A stretch of DNA of 64,000 nucleotides. It comes from Erythroxylum novogranatense (lineage: Eukaryota; Streptophyta; Magnoliopsida; Malpighiales; Erythroxylaceae). The stretch spans positions 33,125,402 through 33,189,401 of the forward strand of contig CM057230.1 in NCBI GenBank assembly GCA_029891385.1, written 5' to 3'. A model generated the notes under the pieces. The model made no database searches. It had not been told where the DNA came from and was given only the letters and a program-made list of their open reading frames with translations. Below, piece by piece: positions 1-11,466 of this stretch. The translations under genes were made by a program, and so were the position numbers. Positions within the stretch are counted from its first letter, which is position 1. Every line of letters begins with the position of its first letter.

Positions 1-2073
1 GTGGATTGATTTAGGAAATACTTCACTTAAATAAGTCGAACCCAATGTTCATGGGTGTTTCCTTCTCTTCTAAATTCGAGTCACCCACTTGGTTCATAGA
101 TAATTCGGAATAAAAGGCATTTAAACACAAGAAGCCTAAAACTAAGTTCATTAATCCTAGGTATCCTCACACAAGATCCTAAGGTTGGTCTACACTTTAG
201 TCTCAAGTATATTGCTTGATTAATTTTTCAACAAAAATAAATCCCATTGGTTGTGGCATTAAATCATATAAGGTCTTAATTTAGGTGATCAAGCTAAATT
301 CGGACTAAATATGCATTCAATCAAGCAAAAATCAATACCACAAAAATTATCCTAATCCAATATCAATCATAACCTTAACCGAAAAGAAAAACTTACTCAC
401 ACATATTCATCAATGAAACATAAATCGTGGTTATAATATATGTTTGCATTAATCAAATCCACACAATTAAAATAAATAAGGATTAAAAAAATAAATTAAG
501 AACACCTCTTTGCCACAGCTACAATGTCTTTGCTTAAACCTTTTCTTTCTCCACCAGCTAACGTGTTTTTCTAGCTAGCTGCTAACGTTGTGTGTGTCAC
601 TAGCTGCTTCCTTAGCCACTTGCTGCTTCAACGTTGCTCACCAGTGGGAAGTTGTTCACACCACCAGCTTCCCCGTTGCCTTTCTTTAACTGATGCTAGC
701 ATCTCCTCTCTCCACCAGTTTCCTCAACATGAGTTTTCCACTAGCTGCTTGCCTCACGTTGCCTACACAACACCTCCTTGATTTATGCTTTCAGCCCATG
801 CATGCATGCCTAGCCTCTCCTCACCAACTAACATTTTCTTTTTTTAATACCATAAGCTGCCAATGTTTTGGTATGTTGATCACCACCAGCTTCTACATAT
901 CTTCATCTCCACCAGCTTTACGTTATTCCTCTCACCAACAGCTACGTTTTTGCTTCCATCTCCTGCTTTGTTTTGGTGTCTCACCAACTACCACGTTAAT
1001 CAAGGAAACCACCTACTTCTTTAACTCCACCAGATAGATGTCAAGCTCAGCATGCAACATTGTAAGTGAAGGATTTGTTTAGTAATAGTGCAATGTGAGT
1101 GGAGTCTAAGTTAGCACCAAGTTAGCACCAACGTCCTTTAAATCTCTATCACCAGCTGCCCCACGTTCTCTTGCTTTTAATTAGAGGAGGCTTATGTTGT
1201 TGGATGTAGCTACTGGAGAGGGTTGTGTTGATTGTCTTGTAATGGAGGTGTGAGTGGAGGGAAGCTTGTAAGATGGAATGTGGGGCTGGAGAATGGGTTT
1301 GTGCATTGATGTCTAAGTAACCGTCCATCCTCCAATTATACATGTAGCAACTTTGAAAATTCCAGCTGCGTGAGTTGTTGAAGTGTGGAGTGTGGGAGCT
1401 AGTGTTGCTTTTGCAAGTGAGTGAAGAAGTGGGCTACTGGGATGGAATAATTAAATGTGGGGTTGATGAATAAGGTTGGAGGAGTGTTGTGAAGGAATGG
1501 AGTGTGGGGCTGGTGTTGATCCTTGGCTGGTTGGAATGGATTTTTCTAGGTCAATTTTGACAGTGCATAAAAAGCTAAACAGTGAAGACTTAGGAGCTCA
1601 AATTTTATCAAAATCTTTTTCTTTGAGTTAGCTTCGATATGAGTCTTGAATCATGGGATTTTGCCACCTGAGTCAAAAGTTATGATCAAAACATTGTCAA
1701 AAAGTCATTCTGACGATCCAAAATCTGATGCAAATTTTGAAAATTTATTTCTTCTGAATTCCAGTTCAACAAAATCTGCAATTGGTTTCAAAAAAATTCG
1801 TCAATGAGTCAAGAATTTAAATATAAAATTTCAAAATTTTTGGCTAAACCAATCTCAAGATAAAAATCTTACAATGACTAAAGGTCAAGTATGCCAGAAA
1901 CCTATAATTTGCTTCTTTTGAGAGCTTTTCTTACTTTAGGCTTTTAAATGTCCCTAATTTAATATGTGCCTAGAATTAGAACAAATAACTCTTAACTAGT
2001 GCATTTAATCATTACATGGACAAGATTTTATCACATTATAAATCTAAAATTAATATAAAAATGTCCATTAACA
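1..2073. other. Non-coding flank, possibly the 3' LTR of the Athila-like element
   Basis: No convincing gene. The stretch 540-1,160 is rich in the motif CACCAGCT and 1,350-1,530 in TGTGGAGTG, giving short open frames that match no family I recognise. Next to it, near 2,060-2,090, the minus strand shows a G-rich tract (GTGTGGGGGTG) directly followed by TGTTAATGGACA. That resembles a polypurine tract followed by an LTR start. If so, the minus-strand 3' LTR of the neighbouring Athila-like element begins near 2,073 and runs towards position 1. No second LTR copy exists in the window to confirm this, so it is inference. Confidence 0.3.
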
Positions 2074-3785
2074 ACACCCCCACACTTGAATTGTTGCTTG
2101 TCCTCAAGCAACTTATTTGGATCACAACTAACATATTCTGTCATTTCATTTTCAACGAAAATCAAGTGTTTGCAATCCCTTAAAAATTTGGCAAACTTGA
2201 GTATCAAGCTACAATACGTATCATAATATTTTCATCAATGCACATAAACAAAATCAAAGGTAGATATCTTTGATAAAAAATAAGCACAAAATTAAAATGA
2301 ACTTTCCTCATGATATTGACTCATATCGCTCAAGTGCATATGGGTTGTGTTTCACTCAAAGCTTCCTCTAAGAGGTTACACTACCATAGGCTTGCAAATT
2401 CACCTATTTTTCACTACATAGAGTACATGCTATCATGGATCAAAAGGGCTTTTACTAAGGGTTGTAATGGGGCTTAGGTTAAAGTAAGGTAAAAAGGAAA
2501 AATGCTATTTACAAGCATTTACAAAGTACTAAATGACGTGGGACAATCAAAAAAAACTTCTGAAATGTACATACAGAAATATGGGACTACAACTACTCAT
2601 CACTATCAAACACTACTATTTTGATCTCTTTTTTCTTTTTTTTATTTTCTTTTTTCTGTTTTTTTTAACAATAAACATAAAAGAAGATAGTAGTAGCAAA
2701 AATCAACAACAACTGAGTAAATGTACCCCTAAAACATCTCAAAATAGCATGTAAAACAAAAGTCCCTAAATCAAGGAATCAAATACTTAGTATTTCATTC
2801 AACTTGTGAAAGGGTCAAGCTAAAAATTTTCAAGTTTCAATGCAATGCAATTAATACAAAAACAACAAGGTTAAAGCCTCAAAGGGAGTAACAAGGGAAA
2901 AATGACTTGGTAGGTTATTTAAACTAAAGATTAAAAACAAAGAAGGCCTTTATCATGTCCATAAAGCATGTAACTAGCAGTATCAAACAGGTTCAGAGCA
3001 AGTTTTGAAGGTAATCCACATAGGGAAGCATCACATATAACAAAGAAAATAAATGACTATGAGATGCAGTCATATAGCTCAAGACCTCACATATGCTTAA
3101 ATGAAAATCCATCAAAACTTCTTACATTGCCTCATTACTTAGTATCAATTATTGACTAAGTTTATACAATTGACTACTTTAATCAATCCATATGGTTCAC
3201 TATCCTCTCAAGCTGCCTATTCCAAGTTCATTCATACAACTCAATTCTCCATCCAACTACTTTGACAGAATTGTATGGTCAAATTCACCACAAATAGGAC
3301 CCAAGTTAGCTACCAAAAAAATCGCAACCATTCAAGTGTGTATCTCTCAACATCAACATCAATATCATCAATATGCAAATAAACTCAATCCCTCCCACAC
3401 TTAATATGAACAGTGTCCCTAATGTTCAAATAGCTAACAATCAAACACAAAGATGGGAAAGACGAAGAAGAAACTTCCTTGAAAAAGAATCAACGAAGAA
3501 CTCTTTGTCACAAACCATGCAAACCTAAAGAAAACTCAAAACAACTCAAAGAAATGCATTAATAAAAAATGCAAAGGAAACAACAAGATAAGGAAAGAAA
3601 GAAAACTACAGTCCTACTAAAAAGCATGCACTGCGATCAAAAAGGCGAAGTGTCATGAAGAGACAATCGCTCCTCAGAATTATCCACAAACCTGGGCATA
3701 TATAATTTAGTTCATTACCCATTTACCTTGAACGGGTTTTCATTTTCTCATTTTACCTCAAGGACCCCAAAAGGAAGGACTTGCA
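2074..3785 (-). other. Non-coding region downstream of Athila-like pol
   Basis: There is no supportable gene. The sequence lies between the integrase remnant at 3,786-4,145 and the possible LTR start near 2,073, where Athila elements usually carry a long 3' region with or without an env-like frame. No envelope-like reading frame can be recognised. T-rich and A-rich runs at 2,625-2,690 break any frame. Confidence 0.35.
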
Positions 3786-4145
3786 TTATCGTGAATGGGC
3801 TACCCTACCTTGACTTAAACTTTCCTGGAAACGAAGACAGGAGTTGTAGATCAATACCTGGTCGCCTACCTTAAAGTCTCGATGGAGGATCTTCTTATCA
3901 TGCCACTTCTTTATACGCTCCTTATACAGCTTCAAATTGTTATAAGCATCCAAACGAAACTCTTCAAGCTCGTGAAGCTGCATAAGTCTTTTAACACGTG
4001 CAGCAGACAAATCAAAGTTAAGAAATTAGCCCAGTATGCACGATGCTAACTCAACTGGAAGATGAAAAGTCTTTCCATACACTATCTTGAATGGTGACAT
4101 GCCTATGGGTGTCTTAAATGCAGTCCTATATGCCCAAAGTGCATC
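3786..4145 (-). pseudogene. Athila-like integrase C-terminal fragment
   Basis: Continuing from the insertion point at 4,150, the minus strand reads a [24 protein letters not shown] stretch, then VYGK, then after a frame break the tail LMQLHELEEFRLDAYNNLK and FKVGDQVLIYNS. This is the conserved region after the catalytic core of Ty3/gypsy integrases. The first part pairs with the integrase remnant at 14,137-14,620 on the other side of the nested element. A stop and frame change near 4,020 separate the two blocks. Assignment to Athila rests on the LHELEEFRLDAY motif. Confidence 0.8.
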
Positions 4146-4150
4146 ATCTA
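4146..4150. repeat. Target site duplication ATCTA, left copy
   Basis: Five bases ATCTA directly precede the TG that opens the nested element's left LTR. The same five bases follow the CA that closes the right LTR at 14,131. Confidence 0.9.
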
Positions 4151-6839
4151 TGGAGCGCCCCCTCACCGTAGAGTATACACCGGGGCGCCCTTAGGTCGTC
4201 CCGATGTATAACCTACGACGAGGGTGCACTACTAAACGATCATTTCTATACACCTCATGGCATCAATATAATAAAACAATAATATCGAATTCACTAAATT
4301 TTAAAACCAAATCGTACTTCTCATTTCATTACTTAAACCATATTTACATCATCAGTCATATATACACAATCGTACAAGTCCAAAAGAACTAATACAACTC
4401 CTAGCCAAGTCATCCACAAAATACCCAAAAGATCCCCAGCTGAAAGACCTGTGGGCCATGCTTCTCTCGCCGGCACACACAGCAGGAAAAAATCTTACTG
4501 ATCGGAGCTAGAAGTCACACTAACACTGTCCTGAAAAATATAGTCGCAATTGGGGTGAGTTTGTGAAACTCAATGAGAAACCATCATCGATGGTTCACTC
4601 AACTCATGCATAGCCAAACAATCACATAATATCATATACTATCACATTCAAGAAATCACATGCAGTCAATTTCACATTTATAAGGCGATTTGCCTTTCAC
4701 ACAATTCACAGATAATCATTCATATATGCAGTGTGCATGTGACTCTTTCATTTTCTTTCGTTGTTGTGACCGTGTGCCTGAGTTCATATACGTTGAGCTA
4801 TAGGCTCTGAAACGTTGGGCTCAAAAGCCCTAATACGTTGAGCATATAGCTCTGACAATCGTTGGGCACGAAGCCCTGTGCGTTAAGCTTAAAGCTCTCA
4901 TATACAGTGGCTGCACCGGTCACAACTGCCTTTTTATCTGATCATATTGTTATGCATGTATGTACATGTTCACTTTACAATACATGCATCATATTAGGAT
5001 TCCACATACCTAATTCTCACCATTTGAAATCAATTATGAACAATTTATGCACAACCAACACTTCTATATCACAGTCCAAATATCTCGAACACCCGTGGTC
5101 CGGAATCAATCAAGTCAAACACATATAGTCCGTCCTTAACTCCATATGGCATATTTGCATAAAGTTAAACACATAAAGGTTGAGAAACCAACTAGGTTAC
5201 TCACCTCAGAACTTAGAACTCTTTGCAGGAAGTCTCGCCTACGTCTGATGATCGGCGATCCACTTGAGCCGCTATAACAATCAAAATATACATAACATTA
5301 TTACTGGTACCAATTTCGATGCTTAATTATGCCTATGAATCAAATCATATACATACTATGCAAATTATGACATTTCCGACCTAATTCCGAATTTCCCGAT
5401 CTCAATCCTTAATTCCCGAACTAAATTTCTAATTTCCAAATTCATAATCTCCAAATTGAATTTAATCCATAGCCAAATAGATCCTCAATTGCCTAAACCC
5501 CAAATTGTTAAAAACCTAAATTTCATTTCGGGCAAAATAACTTTCCTCATGCATGGCACCAAGCTCCCGCATGGCGAAGCTTCCATTTCATTGCGTTGCA
5601 TGAATGCTAGCGCTCCTCGTCATGGCGTATGCCAGCAAGACGTCGCGACATCGTCGTCGTTCTCCTCGCCATGGCCAAGACTCCACGTCGTCGTCGCGTG
5701 CTTGAAGCAATTCTGCTTTCGCCATGGCGTGTTAAATCATCTTGTGGCATGTGACGACATACTACGCCAGAAAACCCAGATTTTTGCAGATTTTGATGCT
5801 TAAACCATCCAAATCTGGTTTTCTTCCTTACAAATCACTCTAAATAATTCTATACACATCATAGAACAACTCTTTACCTTCCATTTCATCAAACAATTAA
5901 TATCCCTAAAATTCCAACCCTAAATCACCGAAAACCATTTTCGGAAACCTTAATCCATAAATCCTCAAATAAACACATTAAATCATCAATCCAACTTTAT
6001 AAATCAACAAATCAAACCATAAGAGACAAGATAGAAGTAACTTACTTGATTAAAACTCCAAATCTTCAAGGATCAACAATCTCTCCTCTCTTCCCCTCTC
6101 ACGGCAACATCCATTTTCAAACCCATCATCAATTCTTCTAACACCAAGCTTAAGGAAATGATCAAGGATGGAAAAAGAAACAATTTTATGGAGGAAATCA
6201 AGCAAACTTTCAAGAAGGAAATCAAAGAAAAAAAATCACGAAGAAGGAGAAGAAGGAAGCATCGTGGGGAAGAAATTCAAAGAGTTTGGGTTTATATATA
6301 TTAAAAGGATTAAGGCTTGTTTGGCTAATTTTAATTGCCACAAGCCCGATCCGAACAACCTCGGTCCAATTTCTAATTCTAATTTATCCCGAATTCCAAT
6401 CACTAAACCCTAATTCCTCAAAGCAAATTTCTAACATGTCCGTACCATTGGATAATCAATTTCGGAACCAGATATTCAATTAATCAGTCATCGATCAATT
6501 TTTCGGTCCGAGCCTAATGCTCCAAAAATTCCAGAAAAATTCCTATAAATCCTCAAAATAGAAAACTCATTATCATATACTCCAATTTCATAATTTCACT
6601 TTCTAACTTTCAATTCTAACTCAAATTCAATCATCGAGCCTATTTTGACCTAATTCACACACATGACCTAATCACCCCCAAATCAAAGTATCCAAATCAA
6701 ATCGGAAATATGTCATACATGTATGTACGTACAAATGGCAATATGATCATGCCAATTATACTATAATTAAATCATGCATGAGCATGCCGAATACGAATGC
6801 AATAAACTGTACACATCCCATCGATAACGGGATGTTACA
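4151..6839 (-). repeat. 3' LTR of the Tekay-like element
   Basis: A 2,689-bp direct repeat of 11,467-14,131, TG to CA. It holds a series of imperfect repeats around 4,780-4,900 of the form CGTTGAGC/CGTTGGGC...GCTCT. It also has a block at 5,545-5,730 where five CATGGC motifs replace CGCGGC of the other LTR. Open frames inside it (for example 6,168-6,413) recur in the other LTR and are LTR sequence, not genes. Confidence 0.93.
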
Positions 6840-7341
6840 ATTCTCCCCTCCTAATAAAAAAATTTTGTCCCGAAATTTTCTTACCTGACTGATCAAACAA
6901 ATGAGGATACTGCCTCCTCATGTGCTCCTCAGTCTCCCAAGTCACCTCCTCGGTCGAATGGTTCTTCCAAAGGACTTTCACCAATGGAATCACCCGGGAC
7001 CTCAACTGCTTGACCCGCGATCCAATAATCCGCACCGGCTCCTCTACATAACTCAAATCGCTGGCAACCTCTATCTCCTAAGCCGGAATCACATGAGTCG
7101 GGTCAGATCGATATCTCTGAAGCATGCTCACATGAAAGACGTCATGCAACTGAGACATCTCACTCGGCAATGTCAATCTATACGCCAACGGTCCAATCCT
7201 CTCTGTAATCTCATACGGACCAATATACCGAGGACTCAACTTGCCCTTACGGCCAAATCTCAGAACTCCTCTCCACGGAGACACTCTGAGGAACACCCTA
7301 TCTCCTACAGCATACTCCATCTCTCTCCGATGCTGATCCAC
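6835..7341 (-). pseudogene. Integrase C-terminal domain and chromodomain, Tekay-like element
   Basis: Two minus-strand frames follow the integrase core. The first (7,341-7,078) shows YAVGDRVFLRVSPWRGVLRF, GPYEITERIGPLAYRL and LHDVFHVSMLQRY, the usual post-core integrase module. The second (7,056-6,835) shows EEPVRIIGSRVKQLRS, VKVLWKNHSTEEVTWETEE and YPHLF, a chromodomain of the chromovirus type; these direct insertion to marked chromatin in known families. A stop codon at 7,078 separates them. The region just before the LTR (AATTCTCCCCTCC on the plus strand) is purine-rich on the minus strand and fits a polypurine tract. Confidence 0.88.
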
Positions 7342-7348
7342 ATAGCTC

Positions 7349-8197
7349 TTACACTGTCTGGGCGCGCTTGATGTGACTCCGAATCAACTGTACCTTATCT
7401 ACTGTGTCCTGGATCAGCTCGGGACCCTCTAACATCCTCATACCCTCTTCATCCCAGTAAAGAGGGGATCTACACGGTCTCCCATAAAGTGCCTCATATG
7501 GTGCCATCCCAATGCTGCTCTGGTACTGATTATTATAAGAAAACTCTACCAGAGGCAAATACTGATCCCAAGCACCTCGAAACTCCAACACACAGGCTCT
7601 CAACATATCCTCAACAGTCTGAATAGTCCTCTCACTTTGCCCATCTGTCTGAGGATGAAACGTTGTGCTGAAGTTCAATCTGGTCCCCATAGCTGACTGC
7701 AGACTCCTCCAGAATCTCGAAGTAAATCTGGGATCCCTATCTGACACTATCGAAACTGGGACCCCATGCAGTCGAACTATCTCCGCTATATACTTCTGGA
7801 CCAACTGATCGAGGGTATTACTCTCCCTCACTGGGAAAAAGTGAGCCGATTTAGTCAATCGGTCCACTATGACCCAGATAGCATCACTCTGCCTCGGCGT
7901 CCTGGGCAACCCCATAATAAAATCCATCGTGTCGCCCCATTTCCACTTCGAAATGGGCGAATGCAATCTCCCAAGCTGGGGCTGGTGCTTAGCCTTAACT
8001 TTCTGGCACGCCAAACACCGAGAAACAAACTCCGCTACATGCCTCTTTATACCTGGCCACCAGAAATGCAACTTAAGAGTGCGATACATCTTGGTGACAC
8101 TAGGATGCATGGCATAAGCAGCCAAATGAGCCTCCTCCAAAATCTCCCGCCTCAAATCATCTATATCAGGAACACACAACCTCTGGCCCATCCACAA
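7349..8197 (-). CDS. Integrase core, Tekay-like element
   Basis: An uninterrupted 282-residue frame. The N-terminal zinc-binding motif is visible as H...H...CLACQ around residues 22-65, ending KCxxC-like in SRCLACQKVKA. The DDE core shows MDFIMGLP (first Asp), [12 protein letters not shown] (second Asp) and FHPQTDGQSERTIQTVEDML (Glu), followed by YNNQYQSSIGMAPYEALYGR. In a complete element this would be part of the pol polyprotein, so its ATG is not a real start. It is the best preserved retroelement protein in the window. Flanking frames are broken, so a functional product is unlikely. Confidence 0.88.
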   Translation of the reverse strand: MWMGQRLCVPDIDDLRREILEEAHLAAYAMHPSVTKMYRTLKLHFWWPGIKRHVAEFVSRCLACQKVKAKHQPQLGRLHSPISKWKWGDTMDFIMGLPRTPRQSDAIWVIVDRLTKSAHFFPVRESNTLDQLVQKYIAEIVRLHGVPVSIVSDRDPRFTSRFWRSLQSAMGTRLNFSTTFHPQTDGQSERTIQTVEDMLRACVLEFRGAWDQYLPLVEFSYNNQYQSSIGMAPYEALYGRPCRSPLYWDEEGMRMLEGPELIQDTVDKVQLIRSHIKRAQTV

Positions 8198-8227
8198 AGT
8201 ACCATCCCTCAGCTCAAACTCAGACTG

Positions 8228-9038
8228 TCATCCTGATCTGACTCTATCCATCAGTCTCACCAATACCGGATCCCGATCCTGAACTCTCCTGATCCGATCA
8301 TGAAATACTGGCCTCAGCCTCAAAGTCGCTATCAGAGCTCCCTCCTGACTCAAATCCATCTGCACATTAAGAGCTCTCAACTGCACTAAACATGGCAACC
8401 TCGAATCGAATCGAAATTTGACTACCACGCGCTCTCCTACTCAATGCATCAGCCACCACATTGGCTTTCCCAGGGTGGTACTCGATAGTGCAGTCATAGT
8501 CCTTAAGCAGCTCTAACCACCTCCTCTGCCTCAGATTCAGCTCTCGCTGACTCAACAAGTACCTCAAACTCTTATGATCGGTGAAGATCTGGAAGGTTTC
8601 CCCATACAGATAATGTCTCCAGATCTTCAGAGCAAACACTACTGCTGCTAACTCCAAGTCATGCACAGGGTAATTAACCTCATGGGCTCTCAACTGCCTC
8701 GATGCATAGGCTATGACTCTCCCATGCTGCATCAGCACACAACCTAAACCCTGCTGCGAAGCATCACTAAACACCTCAAATCCTCCTGCGCCAGAAGGCA
8801 AGGCCAACACCGGCGCTGTAGTCAACCGATGTATCAACTCATCAAAACTCCTCTGACACTCATCTGTCCAACTGAAGGCTACTCCCTTCCTCAGAAGTCT
8901 TATCAAGGGGGTGGAGATCACTGAGAAACCCTCGACAAACCTCTGGTAATATCCTGCCAATCCGAGGAAACTCCTCAACTCTGACACGTTCCGCGGAATC
9001 TCCCAACTCCTCACTGCCTCAATCTTGTGAGGATCCAC
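8228..9038 (-). pseudogene. RT thumb, RNase H and linker, Tekay-like element
   Basis: The minus strand reads the end of RT ([20 protein letters not shown], then [16 protein letters not shown]) and a typical gypsy RNase [75 protein letters not shown] and [10 protein letters not shown]. Catalytic acidic positions (SDAS, E in LELA, TDHK, ADAL) are present. A frame change near 8,400 leads into the linker that precedes integrase. The upstream join to RT is broken around 9,040. Confidence 0.85.
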
Positions 9039-9850
9039 CGGATACCCTCACCGGCATAATTATATGGCCTAGAACACCTCCTCATCGAGCCAAAATTCAC
9101 ACTTAGTGAATTTGGCATATAGCTACCTGTCCCTCATGATCTGCAGTACTATCCTCAGATGCTCCGCATGCTCCTGTCTAGACCTCGAATATACCAAGAT
9201 ATCATCAATGAATACGATCACAAACTGATCCGGTATGGTGAAAGACCTATTCATCAAGGCCATGAAGGTCGCGGGGCATTAGTCAACCCGAACGGCATCA
9301 CTAAGAACTCGTAATGCCCATACCTGCTCCTAAAAGCGCTCTTAGGCACATCGGCCTCTGCGATCCTCAACTGATAATAACCGGATCTCAAATCCAACTT
9401 GGTAAACACCTGAGCTCCCTGCAATTGATCAAATAAGTCATCGATCTTAGGCAGTGGGTACTTATTCTTAACAGTAACCCGATTGAGTCGCTCAGAATCG
9501 ATGCAAAGCCTCATAGTCCGTCCTTCTTTTCATAAACAACAGGGGCTCCCACGGTGAAACACTCTACTTTGATGAACCCTTATCCAATAACTCCTGAAGC
9601 TGGGCCTTAAGCTCCCTCAATTCCACCGGTGCCATCCTATACGGAGGTATCGATATAGGAGCGGTACCTGGAATGAGGTCTATCTCGAACTCTGTTTCCC
9701 GATCCGGCGGCAAACCCGGTAACTCCTCGGGAAACACATCTGGGAACTCCACGATCACGAGGACATCTTGCGACCCTCTGCAGACTCTAGAGTCTACCAC
9801 ATCGTTAAATAAGCCTCACGACCACCTCGCATCAATCTCAAAGCACTCAC
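9039..9850 (-). pseudogene. Reverse transcriptase, Tekay-like element
   Basis: Blocks in three frames: [20 protein letters not shown] and [20 protein letters not shown] (9,800-9,564), then [20 protein letters not shown] and [13 protein letters not shown] to MPFGLTNAP (9,514-9,254). Beyond 9,254 the frame shifts at a CCGGCG that reads CCGCG. It then continues in other frames through the YxDD region near 9,190-9,220 ([13 protein letters not shown]). All standard RT blocks can be traced, but at least three frame breaks exist. Two lie in GC-rich CNG contexts and could be sequence errors. Confidence 0.8.
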
Positions 9851-9879
9851 AAACGAAATCATCCTAGCTGGCTTTGCCG

Positions 9880-10260
9880 ACTAACACTCGAAATCTGACC
9901 CTCGGTGACCAGAGACTCAATACTACCTCCTTGGTATAACAATCCAAAATGGCCCTATGGGCGATGAGCGATCCATCCCAAAATCAAATCAATCTCTTGA
10001 AGGTGCAACACAATCAAATCGTGACTCAATCACTGAATCTACGAATCGGGCATCCCTCCAGATCTCGCCTAAGCGGTGGTACTACCCAAAGGTGTACTCA
10101 CCGCCACCCATCTTGTAATACCTCCCTATCCACATGCAATCTACATGCCACATGCGGTAATAAGCGAATCGTAGACCTCGGATCTATCAATGCATACACC
10201 TCTATATCGAGAGTAGAAGCAAACTGCAACAACCTCGGGAGAATCTGGGCCTCTCGCTGG
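9880..10260 (-). pseudogene. Aspartic protease region, Tekay-like element
   Basis: The minus strand reads an ALIDPRST-like motif followed by LLPHVACRL near 10,130-10,200. This corresponds to the ALIDPGST..F..P..AC protease block of chromoviruses. The region is interrupted by shifts and cannot be read as one frame. Confidence 0.55.
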
Positions 10261-10439
10261 TCATGGCGTAGACCACGGCACAGGGGCTGCGACTTCTTGC
10301 CTCGTCCTCGGTCCCATATAGGAATCTCGCCTCACCTCGGGCTCGCCTCGGCCCCTAAATCCAGTCCACGCTCTGGCTCTGCTTTGCCGTCGAGCTACTA
10401 CCAGCTCTCCCACTAGGTGGCTGGACTCCCAAAGTCGAG

Positions 10440-11286
10440 GACAACTCCGATCATGTGGTCCATCGAACCCAAGCTAAGCAAGCTCTGTCACTCTCGGCCT
10501 CTCCGTCGTGCCTCTTATCGCAATGAATACAAGCGGCAAGGCCCGACCGCCCTCCGCCAATACTATCGCCACTCCCCACCGCCTAAATCTCCCTCTCGAA
10601 TCGAACCAGATCGTCTCAATCCCCGGTGATCTAAACCTACTCAAGCGTCGCTCGTGCTCCTACCGAGCTACCCCGATCACATGGATCTCTTACCTCCAGA
10701 TCCCGACCGGTCTCATTTCGGCTCATCTCAAGAGTGCTCGATCTGACAAAGGTGATCTCATCTCCACAAAGGTACCCATATCCAACCGGGCTAACCTGGT
10801 ACGGATATCCAGATTCAGCCCTCCCTCAAATCTCCGGCACCTATCAGCCTCGGAGGCAATCAAAACGGACGCATACGCTGACAGCTCATTAAATCTGACA
10901 TCATAATTTGCCACTGTCATCGATCCCTATCTCAACTCTAAAAAGTCCTGCATCTTTATATCCAAATACTCCTTGGGCATGAAATTATCTCGGAAAGCTC
11001 TCAGAAAATCAGCCCAAGTCAACACACAAGGCCTGGTGGAACTACCCGGGACAGTCTTCCACCACTGATAAGCTGGACCCTGGAGCAAAGAAACAACATA
11101 ATCGAAACGCTCCTCAGGGTCATAATCCATCTGATCTAGGACCCGCTCGGTCCTCTCCAACCAACCCTCAACCTCAGCAGGGTCTGTGCTGCCGTAGAAA
11201 TCGACAACCCCCTGCTTACGCAGGCGATCATACCTCCGTTCCCATCTCATGGGAACTACCGGAGGCTGCTCCTCAAACATCAGCAC
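10440..11286 (-). pseudogene. gag, Tekay-like element
   Basis: The first 119-residue frame (11,286-10,927) shows RLRKQGVVDFYGSTDPAEVE, WLERTERVLDQM, QGPAYQWWKTV and WADFLRAFRDNFMPKEYLD, the retrotransposon gag domain. A second frame (10,920-10,723) continues with VANYDVRFNELSAYA and RFEGGLNLDIRTRL. A cysteine-containing CIHCDKRH segment near 10,510-10,540 is what remains of the zinc knuckle. In the parent element gag packages the RNA. A stop near 10,925 and later shifts break it. Confidence 0.85.
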
Positions 11287-11445
11287 AGAAGACTCCCTAC
11301 TCGCTCCAACTGATCCTTGGTCAGCTGGTTGATCAACTTGATCACCAAAAATGGATGACCTACAATAAAGTCACAAATCTGATCAATTTCTTGCTTTCTT
11401 TCTGAAATTCAAGCCTAAAATATACTATGCCCAAAAGATGCCAAA

Positions 11446-11460
11446 CCATGCTCGATACCA
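11446..11460 (-). promoter_or_regulatory. Primer binding site, Tekay-like element
   Basis: The minus strand reads TGGTATCGAGC a few bases inside the 5' LTR. The usual plant initiator-tRNA-Met primer site is TGGTATCAGAGC; here the A of CAG is missing, the same change seen throughout the window's repeats. Confidence 0.8.
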
Positions 11461-11466
11461 CTAATA

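Noticed and set aside
590..1343. Several overlapping open frames rich in Ser, His and Leu on both strands
   Set aside because: They lie in a CACCAGCT-rich low-complexity stretch, have no domain, no introns or start context, and the opposite-strand frame mirrors the same bias.
6168..6413. Lys/Glu-rich 81-residue frame repeated at 13,460-13,705
   Set aside because: It is kept only because both copies are LTRs of one element; no sign of coding constraint beyond LTR identity.
7766..8236. Plus-strand open frames opposite the Tekay-like integrase and other pol genes
   Set aside because: Shadows of the conserved minus-strand integrase; no independent support.
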